NCBI RefSeq assembly: GCF_049445855.1
Contig: NZ_JBMSDV010000002.1
Coordinates: 62,001-126,000 of the forward strand
Reading direction: 5' to 3'
Length of the DNA stretch: 64,000 bases
Origin: JAGOCV01 sp049445855
Lineage (GTDB): Bacteria > Pseudomonadota > Gammaproteobacteria > Burkholderiales > Burkholderiaceae_C
Position 1 is the stretch's first letter, and every line of letters begins with the position of its first letter. Positions 60,372 to 64,000 of this stretch are shown in pieces. The notes beneath the pieces were generated by a model that saw nothing but the letters and a program-made list of their open reading frames with translations, did not search any database and was not told the origin of the DNA. Position numbers and translations under genes: made by a program.

Positions 60372-61361
60372 ATGAATTTCAGCCTCAAGCGGCGCGATGC
60401 GCTGCGACTGGCGGCCGCTTCGGTGGCCGCCGCCACCCCGTGGGTCCGCGCACAAGGAAGCGCCTGGCCCACCAAACCCGTGACGGTCGTCGTGCCGTTC
60501 CCCGCTGGCGGCGGCACCGACGCGTTCGCGCGGCCTCTGTCGGCGCAGTTCGCCAAACTCACGTCGCGGCAACTGATCATCGACAACCGCGGTGGTGCGG
60601 GCGGCACGGTCGGAGCGAGCATTGCCGCCAAGGCCGCGCCCGACGGCTACACGCTTTTCATGGGCGCGGTGCACCACGCCATTGCGCCTTCGATGTACCC
60701 CAAGCTCGATTACGACATCGAGAAGGACTTCGTCCCGCTCGCGCTGCTGGCCAACGTGCCGCAGGTGGTGGTGGTGAACCCCAAGCGCATCGAGGCGAAC
60801 GACATGAAGGCGTTCCTCGAGCACGCGCGCCGCAACCCGGGCAAGCTCAATTACGCGTCGGCCGGCAGCGGCACGTCGCACCACCTGGCGGGCGAACTGT
60901 TCAAGCAGCAGACCAACACCTTCATCACGCACATCCCGTATCGCGGCGCGGGCCCTGCGCTGCAGGACCTGATTGCGGGCAACGTGGACATGATGTTCGA
61001 CGGCCTGGGCTCGTCTGCCGCACACATCAAGGGCGGCCGCATCAAGGCGCTCATGGTGTCGGGGAACAAGCGCAACCCGGCATTCCCCGATGTGCCGTGC
61101 GCCGCGGAAGTCGGCCTGCCCGACTACACCGTGACGACCTGGTACGGCATGTGGGCACCGAGGGGCACGCCGGCCGATGTACAGACGCGCATCGTCGACG
61201 AACTCAAGCGTGCAGGCATGTCCGATGAACTCAAGACCATCTGGGCGGGCAACGGTGCGGAGTTCGGCACGCTCACGCCCCAGCAGTTCGGCAGCTTCGT
61301 GAGCGCCGAAGTGAAGCGATGGTCGACGGTGGTGAAGGCGTCCGGCGCGAAGCTGGACTGA
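60372..61361 (+). CDS. Bug-family periplasmic solute-binding protein
   Basis: A 329-residue TTT-type extracytoplasmic receptor; ATG at 60372 with GGAGACAAG upstream. The N-terminus has a Tat-like KRRDALRLAAASVAA signal. The Bug core VVPFPAGGGTDAFAR, GAGGTVGA and YASAGSGTSHHLAGELF is typical. No TctA/TctB membrane genes are adjacent, so it either works with distant components or replaces the MatC transporter for malonate. Confidence 0.9.
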   Translation: MNFSLKRRDALRLAAASVAAATPWVRAQGSAWPTKPVTVVVPFPAGGGTDAFARPLSAQFAKLTSRQLIIDNRGGAGGTVGASIAAKAAPDGYTLFMGAVHHAIAPSMYPKLDYDIEKDFVPLALLANVPQVVVVNPKRIEANDMKAFLEHARRNPGKLNYASAGSGTSHHLAGELFKQQTNTFITHIPYRGAGPALQDLIAGNVDMMFDGLGSSAAHIKGGRIKALMVSGNKRNPAFPDVPCAAEVGLPDYTVTTWYGMWAPRGTPADVQTRIVDELKRAGMSDELKTIWAGNGAEFGTLTPQQFGSFVSAEVKRWSTVVKASGAKLD

Positions 61362-61367
61362 GGGCGC

Positions 61368-62138
61368 ATGGCAGGACAGGTGATCGTCTCCGACCATCCC
61401 CATGCCGAAGGCGTGGTGGCGGTCACGCTGTCCAACCCCGTGCGGCTGAATGCGATGACGCGCGCCATGTGGCGCGCGTTGCGCGACGTTTTCACCGCGT
61501 TGCAGACACGTACCGGTGTTCGTTGCGTCATCGTGCGGGGCGAGGGCGCTGCGTTCTGCGCCGGCGGTGACATCGCCGAATACCCGGAGTTCCGCTTCTC
61601 GCCGGACTCGCTGCGCGCCTTTCATGAAGATGATGTGTGGGGTGGTCTTGCCGCCATGCTGGACTGCGACGTTCCGCTCGTGGCGCAGATCGAAGGCGCC
61701 TGCATGGGGGCGGGCGTGGAGATCGCGAGTTGCTGCGACCTGCGTGTCGCTGGCGCGTCGTCGAAGTTCGGTGCGCCCATCGCAAGGCTCGGTTTTCCCA
61801 TGGCGCCACGCGAGGCCTGGCTCGTGCGCAACGCCGCCGGCGACGCAACCGCACGCGAAATGCTGCTGTCGGCGGCCGTGCTCGATGCGCCCAGGATGCA
61901 GTCGCGCGGCTTCGTCCAGCAGGTCGTGGCCGATGCGCAGGTGGCCACGCACGCGCTGGACATTGCGAAAAGCATCGCCGGGCTCGCGCCGCAAGCCGCC
62001 CGGCTCAACAAACAGGCGCTGCGCGCATTGCGTGGGCCGTGCCCGCCGTCCGATGCGCAGGCCTACGGCTACGCGGACAGCCGCGAACACCGCGAAGGCA
62101 TTGCGGCTTTCATCGACAAGCGCAAGCCCGTCTTCTGA
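61368..62138 (+). CDS. Enoyl-CoA hydratase/isomerase family protein
   Basis: A 256-residue crotonase-fold protein. Oxyanion-hole segments AAFCAGGDIAEY and GACMGAGVEIASCCD are present. It starts 6 bp after the Bug gene. Its exact reaction is unclear; in related malonate clusters a crotonase-family gene sits here, and hydrolysis or decarboxylation of acyl-CoA are options. Confidence 0.88.
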   Translation: MAGQVIVSDHPHAEGVVAVTLSNPVRLNAMTRAMWRALRDVFTALQTRTGVRCVIVRGEGAAFCAGGDIAEYPEFRFSPDSLRAFHEDDVWGGLAAMLDCDVPLVAQIEGACMGAGVEIASCCDLRVAGASSKFGAPIARLGFPMAPREAWLVRNAAGDATAREMLLSAAVLDAPRMQSRGFVQQVVADAQVATHALDIAKSIAGLAPQAARLNKQALRALRGPCPPSDAQAYGYADSREHREGIAAFIDKRKPVF

Positions 62139-62173
62139 ATATCCAGTTCCTCCTTTCTTCCGACCCGAACGCC

Positions 62174-63709
62174 ATGAGCAACGAGAACCTTTTTGCCGCG
62201 CTGCGCGCCGCTTTCCCGCAAGACCTGGACGCCATTGCCGTCGAAACCGACAGCGGCCTCACTTACAGCTGGCGGGACCTCGATCGCGCCACGGCCATGA
62301 TGGCCAACCTGCTCGCGTCGCTGAAGCTGCCGGCCGGCGCACGCGTGGCCGTGCAGGTGGAGAAGTCGGTCGAGGCGATGATGCTGTACCTGGCCACGCT
62401 GCGCGCAGGCTACGTGTTCCTGCCGCTCAACACTGCCTACCAGAGCGCCGAGATCGAATACTTCATCGAGAACGCCGAGCCATCGGTGGTGGTCTGCACC
62501 TCGCGCAACTTCGGCTGGGTGAGCAAGATCGCCTTCAAGGCCGGCACGAAGAATGTGTTCACGCTCGACGACGACCGCACCGGCTCGTTGCTGGAGCGCG
62601 CCACGCATTGCAGTGACAAACACACGCCGGCTGTGAAGAAGGCGGACGACATGGCCGCCATCCTCTACACCAGCGGTACCACCGGCCGCAGCAAGGGCGC
62701 GATGCTGACGCACGGCAACCTGCTGTCCAACGCGAAGGTGCTCAAGGACTACTGGGGCTGGAAGAAGGGCGACGTGCTCATCCACGCCCTGCCGATCTTC
62801 CACGTGCACGGACTCTTCGTTGCGCTGCATGGTGCGCTGCTCAACGGCAGCAAGATGATCTGGCTCGCGAAGTTCGACCCGAAGGTCGTCATGCGCAAGC
62901 TGCCGGAGGCGACGGTGTTCATGGGCGTGCCCACGCTCTATGTCCGCCTGCTGGCCGAGCCGGGCCTGAACCGCGAGTCGGTGCGCAACATGCGCCTGTT
63001 CATCGCGGGTTCCGCGCCGCTGCTCATCGAGACCTTCACCGAATGGCAGGAGCGTACCGGCCACACCATCCTCGAGCGCTACGGCATGAGCGAAACGGCG
63101 ATGCTCACCTCCAACCCCTACGACCCGAAGCAGGGAGAACGGCGCGGCGGCACCGTCGGCTTTCCGTTGCCCGGCGTCGGCCTGCGCGTGCGCGACGACA
63201 AGGGCGAAGCCTGCCCCACCGGCGAAATCGGCGGCATCGAGGTCAAGGGCCCGAACGTGTTCAAGGGCTACTGGCGCATGCCCGAGAAGACGAAGGAGGA
63301 GTTCACGAACGACGGCTGGTTCAGGACCGGTGACGTGGGCAAGTACGACGAGCGCGGCTACGTCACCATCGTGGGCCGCAGCAAGGACCTGATCATCAGT
63401 GGCGGCTACAACGTGTACCCGGCCGAGATCGAGGGCTACATCAACGAGATGCCCGGCGTGGCCGAGAGCGCACTCGTCGGCGTGCCGCATCCTGACTTCG
63501 GTGAAGTGGGCGTGGCAGTGGTCATCGCCAAACCGGGCGCGAAGCTCGACGCCGACGGCATCGTCGCGGCGCTCAAGCAGAAGCTGGCGAACTTCAAGAT
63601 CCCCAAGCGATGTTTTGTGGTCGACGAATTGCCGCGCAACACCATGGGCAAGGTGCAGAAGAACCTGCTGCGCGCGCAGCACAAGGACCTGTTCGTCAAG
63701 ACTGCCTGA
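62174..63709 (+). CDS. Malonyl-CoA synthetase
   Basis: A 511-residue ANL-family ligase; ATG at 62174. P-loop YTSGTTGRSKGAM, GYWRMPEKTKEEF typical of MatB, and the C-terminal catalytic Lys in NTMGKVQKNLLR. It makes malonyl-CoA from malonate, ATP and CoA, feeding the decarboxylase at 58846. Last gene of the operon. Confidence 0.93.
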   Translation: MSNENLFAALRAAFPQDLDAIAVETDSGLTYSWRDLDRATAMMANLLASLKLPAGARVAVQVEKSVEAMMLYLATLRAGYVFLPLNTAYQSAEIEYFIENAEPSVVVCTSRNFGWVSKIAFKAGTKNVFTLDDDRTGSLLERATHCSDKHTPAVKKADDMAAILYTSGTTGRSKGAMLTHGNLLSNAKVLKDYWGWKKGDVLIHALPIFHVHGLFVALHGALLNGSKMIWLAKFDPKVVMRKLPEATVFMGVPTLYVRLLAEPGLNRESVRNMRLFIAGSAPLLIETFTEWQERTGHTILERYGMSETAMLTSNPYDPKQGERRGGTVGFPLPGVGLRVRDDKGEACPTGEIGGIEVKGPNVFKGYWRMPEKTKEEFTNDGWFRTGDVGKYDERGYVTIVGRSKDLIISGGYNVYPAEIEGYINEMPGVAESALVGVPHPDFGEVGVAVVIAKPGAKLDADGIVAALKQKLANFKIPKRCFVVDELPRNTMGKVQKNLLRAQHKDLFVKTA

Positions 63710-63723
63710 TTGTCTTGCGCGAC

Positions 63724-64000
63724 TCAGGGCGCGAAGTCGTCCACCTGGATCACACGGTCTGCGGCTTTGAGATAGGCGAGTGCGAGTTCCGGTTGCGATG
63801 ACTGCGAGGCCGCTTCTTCCAGCGAATTCGTGCGCCGCAGCACCTTGTTGAGCTGCGCGACTTCGTCACCCAGTTGCTGCGCCAGTTCCAGCGCTTTCAT
63901 CAGGTCGAGCAGGCCGCCGCTCGCGGGCACGCTCAGGTCGGGGCACAGCTGCATGGCCAGGCGCGGATCTTCGCGCAGCAGCTTCGCGAGTTCGAGCAAC
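63724..64000 (-). CDS. Unknown protein, C-terminal part only
   Basis: The last 91 codons of a gene that enters from the right edge. The visible part is helical (KLLREDPRLAMQLCPDLSVP..., LMKALELAQQLGDEVAQLN) and ends IQVDDFAP. No family recognised. Convergent with the malonate operon. Confidence 0.6.
   Translation of the reverse strand, partial: LLELAKLLREDPRLAMQLCPDLSVPASGGLLDLMKALELAQQLGDEVAQLNKVLRRTNSLEEAASQSSQPELALAYLKAADRVIQVDDFAP

Noticed and set aside
60198..62090. 630-codon minus-strand ORF
   Set aside because: Antisense to the Bug and crotonase genes; the translation is His/Arg-rich without any domain.

Overview
The window looks like a GC-rich betaproteobacterial chromosome, most probably Burkholderiales and close to Comamonadaceae. 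The grounds are base composition, a Burkholderiales-type small Trp-rich protein, a Bug-type binding protein inside a malonate operon, and the tRNA-Cys/tRNA-Leu arrangement. No 16S or other marker gene is present, so the genus is not fixed.

Positions 1-32310 are the right-hand part of an integrative and conjugative element (ICE) of the ICEclc / PFGI-1 / SPI-7 type. Its genes run almost entirely on the minus strand. From right to left they are: a candidate bistability regulator (28890-29636); an AlpA-ParA-small HicA-fold protein-ParB-DUF2857-replication protein operon (23905-28771); PFL_4669, DUF3158, SSB and topoisomerase III (19324-23475); a Dcm-type DNA methyltransferase; and a long tract of small, mostly uncharacterised ICE genes (1-16938). 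The ICE ends at 32293-32310 in a copy of the 3' end of tRNA-Gly. An outward-facing promoter lies just inside that end. The integrase, the other att site and the conjugation genes lie outside the window.

Two smaller elements sit inside the ICE. A 3.9-kb Tn3/Tn21-type mercury transposon (8094-12026; merR, merT, merP, merA and a decayed tnpA) has 38/39-bp inverted repeats and a perfect 5-bp duplication, and it splits a DUF3085 gene cleanly in two. A 1.3-kb IS3-family element (30794-32107) has a 4-bp duplication. The intergenic DNA of the ICE is unusually structured. Hairpins recur just upstream of many genes, a two-hairpin motif with paired base changes occurs about five times, and palindromes centred on CCCCWGGGG occur near topB, dcm and the rep gene. 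A candidate replication origin lies inside the rep coding sequence.

From 32341 the sequence is chromosomal: tRNA-Cys and tRNA-Leu, a small conserved protein, a UMF1-type MFS transporter, and an atypical response regulator. Next comes a striking three-gene surface locus (35752-47034): a 2327-residue secreted DUF11/SdrD-like repeat protein, a 1070-residue outer-membrane beta-barrel protein with an N-terminal Ig-like domain, and an OmpA-type peptidoglycan-binding protein. I regard this as the best candidate for a poorly described system.

The rest is housekeeping: murI, two unrelated fumarases back to back (class I and class II), a YqhA-like membrane protein, acetyl-CoA synthetase, a small cytochrome c, ilvD with a divergent LysR regulator, and lgt. 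A malonate catabolic operon follows (GntR regulator, malonyl-CoA decarboxylase, Bug-type periplasmic binding protein, enoyl-CoA hydratase-like protein, malonyl-CoA synthetase). The last gene runs off the right edge.
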